From positions 15,465,501 to 15,529,500 of the forward strand of contig NC_135007.1 of the NCBI RefSeq assembly GCF_051020985.1: a DNA stretch of 64,000 bases. Direction: 5' to 3'. The translations under genes were made by a program, and so were the position numbers. Shown here one piece after another: positions 1 to 10,795 of this stretch. The notes beneath the pieces are model-generated. The model saw only the letters and a program-made list of their open reading frames with translations. It did no database searches and had not been told where the DNA came from. Numbering within the stretch: position 1 is the stretch's first letter; every line of letters starts with the position of its first letter. Source of the DNA: Nomia melanderi (lineage: Eukaryota; Arthropoda; Insecta; Hymenoptera; Halictidae).

Positions 1-154
1 CTGTTTTGTCTTAGTAATTCAATTTCTATCTCTCCACTTGTTCGTCATTCGAATTTTAACATCAAACGATCGCTTCTAGCACAGAATTGAAGAAAGAATA
101 ATTTGAATGCAGTTGCTGATGAATTACAAAACCATCTGGAGTGCTAAGGGTTAA
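1..154 (-). mobile_element. Family B TTAA element, right end, cut by the window edge
   Basis: The segment ends in GGAGTGCTAAGGG followed by TTAA (151-154), the reverse of the family B start TTAACCCTTAGCACTCC. Its inner part (1-95) is closely similar to 19676-19770, so it is a variant of B shared by two loci. The other end lies outside the window. Confidence 0.6.
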
Positions 155-1001
155 AGCCTGAGCGCCGGCAACGTATCGGCCACTTAGCCCAATTGTATCT
201 GATCAACGAGTAGCCAAAAAAAATATTCAAAACATACATTTTCGTAAAACAGTACATTTTCATTGCATATCCGTCACATCCAGAAACGGAGATCCAGAAA
301 TCCGCATTATTGCGGGGCCTGCGCTCAATGTTAAATATTCACTCAAGACTCTCCTACATTGCAAATAACACAGATGACATTCAAGAGACAAGCAACAACG
401 ATTCAATCGGACAACTCGACGTTCACTATTCCACCGATCTCCTCCCGTGAAATCGTTCGGTGCCCGGCACACAGCGAAAGTCCACGACGTCCTTAGACGA
501 AACCGCAAGAACTAATAACCCGTCGGCTCAGCAGCCTCAAAACAAATCCGATCGGCCGGGGGCGCGCAAAAAACAGTCCCAATTTCATCGGCACCAATGG
601 AGTCGTGCAAAGAAACGAAACGAAGAATCGTCCACCGAAATACGCGTGTCAATCGAATTTCGACTGGCCGGCCGGCTGGAAAACAAAAACGGCGAGCCAC
701 CTCTCGTATCTACCTGGGACGCGAGAATGACGTGGCCGGCGTACACGGCACAATACGGGGACTTTTCGAGCAGCCCCGTGTATTCCTCCGATTTTTTCCC
801 CTCTCTCGCCTCCCCAGCCCCCCGCGATCCCCCGGCCGTCATCGAGCGCCGAACTTCTCCGTCTCCCGGCCGAACTCCTTTTCTTCGTCTACCCAGAGCC
901 GGCCTTCTCGCGATGCATTGTGCGCCAGTTAATTACGTGCGGATAAACGCACCGTCATACCGGATACAGAGTCCCAGGAGGCCCAGCTCTTTTCAGCGGT
1001 G

Positions 1002-1038
1002 GCTGCTGCTGCTGCTGCCGCTGCCGCTGCCGCTGCTG
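1002..1038 (+). repeat. GCT/GCC triplet tract
   Basis: Imperfect GCTGCT..GCCGCT run inside the CpG-rich intron block. Confidence 0.85.
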
Positions 1039-1837
1039 TGTCGGTGCGCCTCTCCTACCGGCGGCGTCAACGGCCGAAAAAAACGGCCGCGGCCGGGACG
1101 AGGGCACAATGCCGACCGTTTAGGGCCCCGAGGAATATTGCGGAGGCGGCGGAGGGGAGAGGAGGTGGGGACGGTGGTGCGCCGAGGTTGAAATTGTTTT
1201 CATTGTTCGCGCGATTTGTCAGGGTGTGTAATACGGTAGCAAAACTATTAGTCGGCCGATCTCCCGGCCACGTACGTGCCCCGCCGCGGCCGGGGGAGGG
1301 GCAGCTTGTTTCGCGGTGATTTCTGGGACCGATGTCCCGGCGACCTGCGGGTTATAGAAATTTTGCCGTCGATGTGTCTTGCAGGATGGTTCGTTCTCGA
1401 CGTTAGATTCTGTTAGGTTGAGTAGGTGTGATAGTGTTTCGATGCGCGGTCGAGGAGAACTGAGCGATTTTGAGGTTAACGCTAGGTTTACGGAACGTCA
1501 AATTGACGCGTAGTGGATTTTAGAAATATTATTTGGAAATGTTTACGCCGATTTTGATTGAGATCACATTGATGTGTACCCCAATTACCTACTATCGAAT
1601 CTCCAGTTTCCACGATCTAAATAAACGACCATCGATTCTTTTGGGAATAATAGAATTAATAATAGAATAAATAAGATGGCGAAGATAGGGAATGAAGGGA
1701 GTGTTGGAGATGGAGATTTGTATAGTTATTGGAGCATGGAGGATTGGAAGGTTTGGACTCTTAGGTGTGGTTAGATTGATAGTTGGTCAGCTTAGTTTTT
1801 CGAAGTTTGTCGATGGAGTTCAATCAGTTTGGGAATA

Positions 1838-2080
1838 TTAACCCTTTGCACTAGGGGAGTGACTCTCGGTCGCCACTTGCTTTGATACAGTAAAATTATA
1901 AAGTTTGATGTTTAACACTAAACTTTGCATAACGCGTCACTATGTGAAATATCAAAGTAAAATAGTTTTGTCCTTTGATAAAATACAGACGATGCTTGTT
2001 GCGACTAATGTAAATAATTTAATCGATAAATTGAAGTGTTGAATATTTCTAGTGAAAAACTTTCGAGTGCAAAGGGTTAA
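1838..2080 (+). mobile_element. Family A TTAA-flanked MITE-like element
   Basis: The element starts TTAACCCTTTGCACT and ends CGAGTGCAAAGGGTTAA, giving inverted termini of about 13 bp inside a TTAA duplication. It is 243 bp, AT-rich and non-coding. Family A consensus features seen here are GTGACTCTC near the left end, then a cacttg..gatacagtaaaattataaa block. TTAA targets with CCC/GGG tips are typical of piggyBac-type non-autonomous elements. No transposase is present in the window. Confidence 0.75.
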
Positions 2081-2842
2081 ATCGTAAGTAGTATTTAGCA
2101 GGAGACTAAAGCGATTTTGATCGATGAAACAATGCTACAAGGGAATACTCTCATGTTAGTATAGAAAGGGTTGAAGACGAGATCCACCGGTGAATCGTCG
2201 TTCCGAAGCGCACCGCAACGGTAGGTTGATTCTTTCGAGGCCCGCGCCGGGACCCCCAAAGTGGATTGTCGCGGCGCGGCGTGTCCCGAAACAGTTAAAT
2301 TGTCATTTGGATATCAAAGGGACGGGACACCCCGCGCGCGGATAAGGGCGGCAGAGGTAATTTGGCTCAGTGAAACGCAAACACCGGCCGTTCAAGTCCC
2401 GTGGAATATAAACGGCCCCGACGAGAACGCACCAGTTCACACCCACGCGGCCGCGGAACAGCCCTTCGAGCTATTGTTGCTCAAAGCATAATGGAATCTC
2501 GGCCCCGACGTCTCCAGTCGGCGCGCGCGCGCAGGCCTTTTGCCTCTCGGCTCCACGGGTCCGCCGGTTAACCGGGATTTAATGGCCTCGCAATTGGATT
2601 TTACCATTGCTCGTTGCCCAAGGAGGCGCCATTTCACGCTTCCCGATTATGCTCGCGCCCCTCCTCGCCTCTTGCCCCCGATTAATCCTTTCGATCGGCG
2701 GATTTCTCGCCTCGGGCCGCTCGTCTCGCTTAGCTATTTGCCTTTCGATTCGCGTCGATTCGTTCCTCGCCGATGCGACGCTTGGAACTGTTCTATTACC
2801 GCCTTATGCAGCGTCGCGCTGAACGCTGCAGCTGCTCACCTG

Positions 2843-3500
2843 AATTACGAGCTTTCCGTCGCGTTTGCTGCGAGGTGATCGATGTGCCGGCGAATTCCTA
2901 GATTTACACGTGTGCTTAGACGCGAAAGGAAATAAGGAATTGTATCTAATAGAATTTTTATGGATTATATTATTTTCTGAAACGTGCACTGTGTTCGAAG
3001 CTTCCTTAAATTACTGGCTTTCCGTTAGCTTCGAGGTGATCGATGTGGTATTCCTCGAATTCCTAGATTTCCACGTGTGCTTAGACGTGGAAGGAAATAA
3101 GGAATTATATCTAATAGAATTTTTATGGATTATCTTATTTTCTGAAAAGTGTACTATACTTGAAGATCGATGTGCTAGCGAATTCCTAGATTTCCACGTG
3201 TGATAGATATAATAGAACTTTAATATTGGATATATCTTATTTTCTGAAAATAAGTGTACTATGTAATAAATATATAAATAAGGAATTATATCTAATAGAA
3301 CTTTTATAGTGGATATATCTTATTTTCTCAAAATAAGTGTACTATATAATAAATATATAAATAAGGAATTATATCTAATAAAATTTTTATAACGGATATA
3401 TCTTATTTTCTGAAAATAAGTGTACTATGTAATAAATATATAAATAAGGAATTACATCTAATAGAATTTTTATGGATATATCTTATTGTCTGAAAGGTGT
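2843..3500 (+). repeat. Two-level tandem array inside the dac intron
   Basis: Two units of about 168 bp (starting ttac.agctttccgt at 2843 and 3011) are followed by three to four units of 84 bp containing ataaatatataaataagg, aattatatctaatagaa and ggatatatcttattttctg (about 3227-3480). The short units are a subsegment of the long ones. Confidence 0.85.
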
Positions 3501-4453
3501 ACTACGTTCGAAGCTTCCTTAGTTCTGCGATCGCTTCATCGAAGTTATAATACGCAGACTAGATTTTAAACATTTCTCCCCGTGTTTGCGAAACGACCCC
3601 TACGAAGAATATTCGATAAGAATTACCTGACTCGGTGGCCAGATTCCAGCGTCCGGAAGAATCGAAATCGTGGAGCGAGAAGGGACGAGGTTCCGTGAGC
3701 TTAACGAAGTAGACCGAAACGAGGAGCCCGGCCACGGTTAATTCGGCGCGATATCATTAAAGGGACATTTTCCAGTTTTCACCCTAATCCTTGCGGAATT
3801 CAGTGAGCAAACCCGCGGCCCTTTCACGCCTGCCTACGTCCGTTATCCCTGTCTGCGCCCCTTTCCTCGCGGTGGCTGGTTTTCCACTAATTACCGCTCC
3901 GTTTCATCGTCCGCGCGCGCTCCCGATGTTCACGCCCCGGCGAGATCGACGGCTAAGACGTTTAGAGCCGTCGGTGTCCTTTAATCGTATCCATCTGCAT
4001 CGATTGCATCAACCCTCGCTGGGGTCACGGTACCCGGAGAGGTTGCCCGAGCGGACGTTTTATATTCTGTTATTTTATCGCTCGGTTTTTATCGCTGAGG
4101 GACGTTACGTTCGCTAAACGTAATTAAGCCACGCAGAGATTGTAAAAGAACTAGCAGCGGTTAGCTTGGTAGGTCATTAGGTACGGTAAGCTGTTAACAC
4201 GTTCACCGCCGAATCGTTCGTTAATATCCTACATGGTCGAAACACTTTTCTCAATGAAACGAGTGAATCAAGATTTTCGTAGATATTGCTTGTGGCAATT
4301 ATCGTGCATCTGTCATCTTCGATGTGTCCAGGGAAAGTCTCTAAGATCTGCGAAAGCAACCGAATTCTATAGATACGGTGAACGTGTTAAAACGTCGAGG
4401 ACCGAACGGAGCTGCACGATAATCAACCAATGTTTTCTCTTCTGTTGTCGCAG

Positions 4454-4540
4454 AGTCGCTGGTCCAGGAACTCGAGCTGGAGAGAAAATCGCGGCAGCAT
4501 CAGGCGGCCGAGAGGGACCAGGTCAAGTCTCCTCTTCAAG
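4454..4540 (+). CDS. dac: dachshund, penultimate coding exon (coiled-coil tail)
   Basis: This internal exon encodes part of the carboxyl tail of a Dachshund-type protein, a nuclear Ski/Sno/Dac-family cofactor that works with Eyes absent and Sine oculis in eye, leg and mushroom-body development. The acceptor is cag at 4451-4453 after a strong pyrimidine tract. The donor is AAG|GTGCGT at 4540/4541. The length is 87 nt. The frame begins with AG completing a codon (GAG if the previous exon ends in G) and leaves one base, G, for the next exon. The peptide is highly charged and helical, starting Ser-Leu-Val-Gln-Glu-Leu-Glu-Leu-Glu-Arg-Lys. From memory, vertebrate DACH has Asp-Ser-Leu-x-Pro-Glu-Ile-Glu-x-Asp-Arg followed by an Ala-Glu-Arg at the matching place, and this exon has Ala-Glu-Arg too. 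The conserved DACH-N (winged-helix) domain lies outside the window. Other Ski/Sno-like coiled-coil genes are the main alternative. Confidence 0.75.
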
Positions 4541-7019
4541 GTGCGTCCAACTAAACCACCTTCATCTAGACACGGTAAAATTCGTTCGAACACGATCGGC
4601 GACGGTGAAGGATCCTTCCTCGAACGTACTCGCTGCCGAGACACTCTCGATCTCTTTATCAACCTGTCCTCGCTAATACTGTTCAACCCCGAAGCTCGAC
4701 GGAGTCGTTCTCAATCTCCGGTAGAATAAGAAATCCCGTAACCTCACGGGTTACTCGAATCGTTCAATCTCAACACAAGTCACAACCGATCTTCATTCAA
4801 AAAAGATCAACTCTCCTCCCTTATCCAACGTCCTCCCTCTCCAAGGAAAGATAATTAACTAAACTTGGAAAACAAAGGTTCGAAGCTACTCAGTAACCGT
4901 GTCATTGCTCGATTATACTCGATGATACATCTCCGAGGGAAGGTAGCTGCGAAACTCGTTCCCGAAGATCGGAAGTTCCAGTACACCTCTCGAGCCGCGT
5001 TCGATTCCTCGGAGCACCGTCGGTTTTCCGAATCGCGAGGCGCCGCTCGAGGAATTTCTTGCGACACGGACGCGCAAAGTTTCGGATCTTTAATTAGAAA
5101 CTCCCGGCCGGATAGGCGGTCCGCCGGTTCGCGGCTCGGCTCGGCGCGCTGCTCGAAGGGGGTGTTTCTTGCGAGCGCGTCACCGGCACACGCCCGGCCC
5201 GATTCAAAACTTGCCCGTGGTGGAAACTTCGCTGAAAGTTCGCTGCGCCTCCGCTCCGGCAAAAACGGACGCGCGATTTCAATGCTCCCCGGCGGCAGGG
5301 AACGGGGGCCCGACGTGACGTTGCACGTAAATAATCGTTTTTCTCCCGCGCTCGCTGCTGGGTCCTCCCCGTGCCGTTGCGTCGGCCGCAGCCCGGCCCT
5401 TCGCCGCTTAACGAGTGGCCCCCCTTAATTGGCCGCGGCTCCGTAAACTCGGCTTCGGCCCCGTGGAATCGTTCGACGCCGATCTTCCCCATTTTTCTTT
5501 TTCGTAGCAACCGACCGACCGGCCAGCCAGCCAGCGAGCGAGCCAGCGAGCCAGCCGGACGGACGGACGGCCCGGGGATGTTCACGGGGCCCGGCAACAA
5601 TCTTGGAAGCTAATTCTAGAAGCGTTTATACGACGCTGCCGTCTATTCCCCTCGTCCTTTTCTCGTTATAAATTCACCCCCTCTCGCGTTACACGCCGGC
5701 CAGCAGCCTCTTTGTTGCCTCGCTTCAATGTTGCCCGAGCGGTTTCCACGGGATTATGGGGGACATTCGGAATTTTAATAGTGGTAATGATGGGGACGTA
5801 GTGGCCGGGAGGCGGACGTTTTCGATAACTTTATTGGCGTGCCGCGGTTCATTTAGCATTAATGTTGTTATTGATTTTTACGCGAGACGAATTTAGTGGA
5901 CGTATAAAGAAGAAGATGTATAAGGGGGGAAGAAGCCGGGTATGTAACTTCATAAACTGCGCACGGGAACACTTGCGCCCGGTTTCATGCACTTTCCGAT
6001 TGAGAGATTGCAGGGATTCAGGGATATTAGCGGGAGTATCGGGGATTTTATCGCCGTTCTCGGCCGTCCGACACGCCAATCTACGGGATTCGATAGAAAC
6101 CGCCCCGACGTCCGCAGTCGGACGAAATTGACGCCTTAACGGCGGATGACACGATATCGCGTCGAATCGAAGGTCCCACCGTGATCGTCCGAACAACGTA
6201 TGAACCTACAATCACGATTTCCAAGAGTTTTATCGGAGCGACGTCGAGGCGACTCGCGAGTTACCGATACGTTCCCGTCGTTAAGGTGTTAAAAGCGAAA
6301 GCTGGTAAACAGTGCCGGGCAAAAAAGCTCCCGGGAAGTGGTGGGGGACGCCGGGCACCGGGGCACCGGTGGGACGGGGCAAATCGAATCCGCTGGACTA
6401 TTAAAACGCGCAGTGATTTTCAATCATAAGCGACAGTTCGATAAAAAGTCGAGTGGCGGCTCGATCACAAAGGGGCTTCTAAGGGCCGATGAGTCGACCG
6501 GTCTCGTATTTACGAACGCTGCGGGCCCGATACGGCCCGATCCATCCGTCCGTCTCCCCCTCCCTCTGCCGCCCTTTCCCCTTCCCCTTCCGTTCGTGGC
6601 CGGCGTGTCTTCGCCTGGTCCCTTTCGCGTTGATCTACGTCTCAACAGGCAAAGGATAATTAGTGAGCGGCGCCGCTTCCAACCGAGCGATCATCGAATC
6701 ATTCGCTCGGTCTTCTCTGTTCTTCTCGGATCACCGTCGCCGTCGGAGATCGCGTTTCGCCGTGTCTCCCCTTCCCCGTCCGTCGTTCCGCGGGGCGACA
6801 TTATTTCCCGGATACGGTAGGACTCCATTTATCCGGACTGGTTCCGTTACGGTGCCGAATCCGACCGACGGGCCGATTCCTCGGGCGATCCACCTGTCCG
6901 CCCGGTGAAATTTCATGGAAATTTCAGGCTTGATAAACATGTCTCGGATGGTACCGGCCCTTTGCAATCGGGAGCTTTCCACTGGATTGTCTAACAGTTG
7001 CTGATGGAATATAGAGGAC

Positions 7020-7085
7020 GTTGAATATTCAACTTTATTTTATCACTTCAAGTGACCGAGAGTCCTCCCGAGTGCAAAGGGTTAA
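7020..7085 (-). mobile_element. Family A fragment, one end only
   Basis: The fragment ends GTGACCGAGAGTCC followed by CGAGTGCAAAGGGTTAA (TTAA 7082-7085), the reverse of the family A left end. The opposite terminus was not found. Confidence 0.55.
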
Positions 7086-7252
7086 TTACAGGTTTCTTCA
7101 AGAATGTTCTGTTGCCCTGTGAATAGCATGGTAGCATACAGTTGAAAACACGAGAGAAACTGTCCCCTGAGTTTCTATTGAGATACTAGACTCTCAATCG
7201 CTTATCTTCTTTTCACTTCTCTTCCCTCCTTCATTTACGATCATTCACATCA

Positions 7253-7711
7253 TTAACCCTTTGCGGTCCGAAGTGTTTCTCACTTTGAGGTTCACGTCGA
7301 CGTTATTTCATTCGATTACTTAATACGACGCTGTATTTATTTATTCAAGAATATTTGAGTCATCGAGATGTTACCTTTAACCCGTTGGCCTATGATTTCT
7401 CAACTCTGATCGATACGGCTACTTTGTCACTAAGAATTTATTGGAAAAAGAGATAAATTCTAAGCATATGTTATGCCTGTTTCCTTTTAAGTATAACAGT
7501 TGATTACAGAATAATATTTACTTTGAATCCGAACTGAGTAATATATATATTTGTTGAACCATGTCGAAAATCTTCACCACGAGTCTCACTTTGTAGGGCA
7601 AGGGGTTAAATGGTACAATTGTGACAAATAAATATCGAAAAAACTGTTAAAACAGGTAGAGGTTGCAATAAAACGGAACGTCGAGTCCGACATAGGACAG
7701 CCAAGGGTTAA
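7253..7711. mobile_element. Outer TTAA element interrupted by a family D element
   Basis: The outer left end is TTAACCCTTTGCGGTCCGA (from 7253). The outer right end is TCGGAC..CAGCCAAGGGTTAA (to 7711), a diverged inverted match. Between them a complete family D copy occupies 7377-7609. This reads as one element inserted in another. It lies in the last dac intron, about 120 bp upstream of the final acceptor. Confidence 0.5.
7377..7609 (-). mobile_element. Family D TTAA element
   Basis: This is a reverse-oriented copy of D. It begins TTAACCCGTTGGCC (degenerate end) and finishes ACGAGTCTCACTTTGTAGGGCAAGGGGTTAA-like sequence. The internal blocks match D copies at 11724 and 38953 (the gataaattctaagcatatg and ccttttaagtataac segments, in reverse). 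Confidence 0.65.
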
Positions 7712-7834
7712 ATCTTCTCGGCAATCCCGCAATTCACGTAAATGGAGTCCCCGAAATCCCTCGGCAAGCCGAGATCCATTCCCCGCCGCAGAGTCCGCAC
7801 CAGCAACTGCACCGTTCGCCCGCTTCTGTTTCAG

Positions 7835-7887
7835 AGTCCCGAACGGGTTACTACAAGAACTCCGTTCTGTTCACGAGCGCGACCTAG
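7835..7887 (+). CDS. dac: dachshund, terminal coding exon
   Basis: This exon supplies the end of the protein. The acceptor is ttctgtttcag (ends 7834). The two bases AG complete the codon begun by the G at 4540, giving Glu. Sixteen codons follow, then TAG at 7885-7887. The peptide ends Ser-Arg-Thr-Gly-Tyr-Tyr-Lys-Asn-Ser-Val-Leu-Phe-Thr-Ser-Ala-Thr. The core Gly-Tyr-Tyr-Lys-Asn-Ser-Val-Leu-Phe parallels the vertebrate DACH terminus Gly-Arg-Leu-Tyr-Leu-Lys-Thr-Thr-Val-Met-Tyr (from memory): small residue, aromatic, Lys, two polar residues, Val, hydrophobic, aromatic. A longer ATG-started frame from 7742 covers the same bases in another frame and is a shadow. The two exons give 46 visible residues. 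The phase match between independently found splice sites is the best evidence that they belong together. Confidence 0.75.
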
Positions 7888-8629
7888 AAGAGGCTGGAGG
7901 AGGGCAGAAGAGGGGCAGAGCGTCTGTCGAGCAGCCAAAACGAGTGACGACGGTCGAGGATCGACGAGGAGGCCGGGCGGGGCGCGTTCCCCGGTGGATC
8001 AGCGCGCGCGGACCCGTCGCGCAGGGGTTAATCCCGATTTCCGCGTGACTCGCGGCGCCGAGGACGAGCCGAGCGCCGGTGATTCACCGCGACCGCGCCG
8101 TCGCCGCTCGAGATAAGCGCGAGGAGAGGAGGCGCGCTCGAAGCGATCGTTCTCGAGGAGCTGCCTCGAAGCGAGCTCGAACTGTCGGACTTTGTTCAAC
8201 CCGGGGAGGGGTTTCCGCTCCCTCCCCGCGAGGGAATCCGTGATTTAAACGCGTGCGTGGCTTTGATCTCCGTCCAGGAGGTCCCCGATCGGCGGGGGAG
8301 AGTCCGCGACGCGTCGGGGGATCCCAGGGGAGGATCGAGCCGGTGGATACACACATATCAACGAGGGCCGACGATCCGGAGGACGCGTTCTCCGCGACCC
8401 GTTAATCCGTACGCGAATGTATACCACAAAACCCATGGGCCGATGGTCGAGGCCCATGGTCGAGCCGGCGTCCGCGCGAGTCTCGAATCGGCGAACGAGC
8501 AACCGGACCGCGCGGCGCCGGCGCTGAGGAAGGACGACGGGAGAGGAACATATTTCTAAAGACTGCTTGGGAAGAGTGCGTGCGCGCGCGTGCATGCGGT
8601 TCCTAGAGGTACCTATTCCCCCAATTATC

Positions 8630-8704
8630 GAGAGCGAGTGAGAGAGAGAGAGAGAGGACGTGAGCAAGAATGAGAGAGTGAGAGTGAGAGTGAGAGAAAG
8701 AGAG
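8630..8704 (+). repeat. GA-rich microsatellite in the dac 3' UTR
   Basis: GA/GTGA repeats over about 75 bp. Confidence 0.9.
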
Positions 8705-9304
8705 TAACTTTCAATTAGGTAATTGTGTTTTAAGCGATCCCGCGCGACAGGACGATCGCGCTCGGCCGCGCCGGTCTCCGAGTATTATTATCGATTATCA
8801 TTAAATATTATTTACCCGGTGCGAGCCGGTCGTCGGCGCACGCGTGTCCGGAATCCGCGAACTCGCCGCCGGGAACGGAGGACGCGGCGGACGTTCTCGA
8901 TCGCTCGCGGACGGATCGCGAGTGATCCTCCGAACGTCGAGAGCCCGCCCGAGGTTCCCGCGGCGAGCCGCGCGACTCTTAATCATCCTGTATCATATTC
9001 GAGCGAGAGGGGCGAGTGAATGTGCGCGCGAACCGCCGACCGAGGAGGACGACGCGGGGGCAGGGGCGAAAGCGGGAGAGAATGAGGATTCGAGTGGGAG
9101 AATCGGATCCGCGGCGGATCGGTAACAGTGAATATAGTCGTAGAATGGTAGGAAAACAATGCTTGTGCGAGACAAAACACGGGCGGGCGTACGGGGGGGG
9201 GCGATGATTGCGTCGAGTGGGCGCCGCCAGCGCGCGGAGTGTGGACAGCCGGGTGGAGAGGATTCAGCCGGTTGCGTTTTAAATCGTAATACCTTATTTA
9301 TATA

Positions 9305-9310
9305 AATAAA
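9305..9310 (+). terminator. Proximal polyadenylation signal AATAAA
   Basis: AATAAA lies about 1.4 kb after the dac stop, at the switch from GC-rich to AT-rich sequence. The 40 bases downstream are only weakly GT-rich, so this is a possible proximal site that would give a shorter 3' UTR. Confidence 0.4.
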
Positions 9311-10087
9311 CTTAGTTACTACCGTCGACAAGTAAGGCTAAAAAAATGCATAATTTGCGTGTGTTCCGCGTTCTGCGTCGCGACCGGCCGCGCGCCCGGA
9401 ACATCCTCCCCGACGATGACGGACGGGACGGGATGACTTCCGTCCCGAGAAACGGCGTTCCCAAGGGATCTCCCTCGGGGGACGGGGACGGGTGTTCCCG
9501 AGCGGCGCGGCCGGTCAACGTATTTAAGATCCATGTACAAAGTCTCTTGCCCAGTAAGGATTCTTGTGTTGTAAAGTTCACATAATCATAGTGTCTAGAA
9601 TCGTACGTACCGGCCAATGCCCGTTAAGACGATGCTACACGTAGTGAAACGAGAATTTAACCACCGATAGCTCATCTGTATCTGCCATCGCCGCTACCAA
9701 TCGATCGATCGGGGTCTCGCCGTTCCGCGCCCGCGGCCGAGGATCGTCGTTTCCCCTCCGACGGGTGACGCGCGCGCGTCGATCGACGGACTCGCCCGCG
9801 CGAACGGGGGCGATTCGCGACGGGTCTCGAACGACGATCCTCGGACCGCGGTACGGGGTCAATTCGCCGTGAACTCGAGGGAAATTGCTGACGACGAAAA
9901 CAATTATCGCAGGATCAAGGGGGGGGGGTGACGAGTATCGCACTACCGACGAAAATGGAAACAAGTTAAGAAAAAAAAAAACAAAGTGACGACGAGGACG
10001 AGCGATGACGATTTCGCGATCGGACTTATACAATCTAGTATCGAGGCAACAAAGTGTATTCATTGTAATTCAGCATTATTACCTATA

Positions 10088-10093
10088 AATAAA
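10088..10093 (+). terminator. Distal polyadenylation signal AATAAA with GT-rich downstream element
   Basis: AATAAA is followed within 5-40 bases by a GT/T-rich stretch (10096-10130) typical of a downstream cleavage element, and preceded by AT-rich sequence. It is the better of the two candidates for the end of the dac transcript. Confidence 0.5.
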
Positions 10094-10573
10094 TAGTTGT
10101 TATTGTAACTCGGTGTCTCTGGTTTTTCTTTCCGATCCCCTGATTCCATAGGCATCCACGCACACGTGCGCATATTCGTCGGTGAAACGAAGTCGTAACT
10201 GGTTCACGGTACAACGAGTACTGGGAATCTCTCGGACACCTAGAATCCTGATTAGCGGCAATTAGAAAGTCGTTTCACTTCGGAATTGGAGAGACTCGCG
10301 GGCCTCTCGATCGCACGGAACGCTTCCCTCTGCGCCGCTCGACGGGATTTCTTCGATCGGATTAACGCCGATCGATCGGCTGCGATTCCTGGACAAGGGT
10401 CGTTTTTCTCGGTGGTTTTTGTGGGGAACTTTCGATTCGCTTTTTACCGAATTTTAGATTGGATTGGTAGATTTTTTGGTTTCTAACCTTGCTGTTTTTA
10501 TTTTGAAGACATTGAGTATAGAGAAATCTGAAATATACTATTTGAAGTTCAATGACACACGACGTGAGATACT

Positions 10574-10795
10574 TTGAACCCTTGCACTCGAGAGGTGACT
10601 CTCAGTCATTTGATTCGATATACCGAAATTGTAAAATCTTACACAGAATTATTATTATTAAGCTTCGTGTCATCTATGAATATGTGAAATATTGAAGTAG
10701 TATGTGTTCTATTGTTCACTTCGTTTCAAGGAGTGTCCTATATAACTTATTAAAAAATTGAATATTTCTACAAGCTTCCGAGTGCAAAGGGTTAA
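10574..10795 (+). mobile_element. Family A TTAA element just downstream of dac
   Basis: The left end is TTGA-ACCCTTGCACTCGAGAGGTGACTCTCAG in two overlapping blocks, and the right end is TTCCGAGTGCAAAGGGTTAA (TTAA 10792-10795). The flanks TTGA/TTAA differ by one base, as expected for an aged duplication. It is the first repeat after the distal dac poly(A) signal. Confidence 0.7.

Larger units (their letters stand above)
1..4453 (+). other. dac: Intronic sequence upstream of the penultimate dac exon
   Basis: Inferred intron, because a splice acceptor closes it at 4451-4453 after a pyrimidine-rich run (4429-4450). It continues beyond the left edge. No other exon was found: the open frames around 460-1319 lie in a CpG-rich block (about 540-1320) with a GCT/GCC triplet tract, several frames are open at once and no homology is visible. 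The stretch 1321-1837 is AT-leaning and holds nothing recognisable. 2081-2842 and 3521-4428 are mixed GC-rich sequence without features I can support. Repeats inside the intron are listed separately. Confidence 0.6.
4541..7834 (+). other. dac: Last intron of dac
   Basis: A 3.3-kb intron bounded by GTGCGT at 4541 and a pyrimidine-rich acceptor, cttctgtttcag, ending at 7834. Frame is preserved across it. The part from 5000 to 6700 is CpG-rich with low-complexity CCGA/CCAG/GACG repeats near 5507-5571 and many meaningless open frames on both strands. The part from 6990 to 7711 is a cluster of TTAA-flanked elements, the nearest ending about 120 bp before the acceptor. I see no alternative exon. 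Confidence 0.65.
7888..10110 (+). other. dac: dac 3' untranslated region
   Basis: The sequence after the TAG has no splice donor that I would trust and runs to two poly(A) signals. It is unusually GC- and CpG-rich for a 3' UTR between 7850 and 9260, has a GA-rich microsatellite at 8630-8704 and G runs near 9193-9204 and 9919-9928, then becomes AT-rich towards the end. The open frames listed on both strands here have no recognisable content. Whether the UTR is continuous or contains an intron cannot be settled from sequence alone. Confidence 0.5.

Noticed and set aside
460..1319. Overlapping plus-strand frames of 106-243 codons
   Set aside because: They lie in a CpG-rich block with a triplet tract, all frames are open at once, no domain is visible and they fall inside the dac intron.
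7742..8116. 124-codon ATG-started frame over the last dac exon
   Set aside because: The spliced frame through 7835-7887 has a matching phase, a good acceptor and a family-like terminus. This frame is Arg/Pro/Ser-rich shadow sequence.
8430..8462. Palindromic cccatgggccgatggtcgaggcccatgg
   Set aside because: Short and imperfect, within GC-rich UTR sequence where such matches are common.
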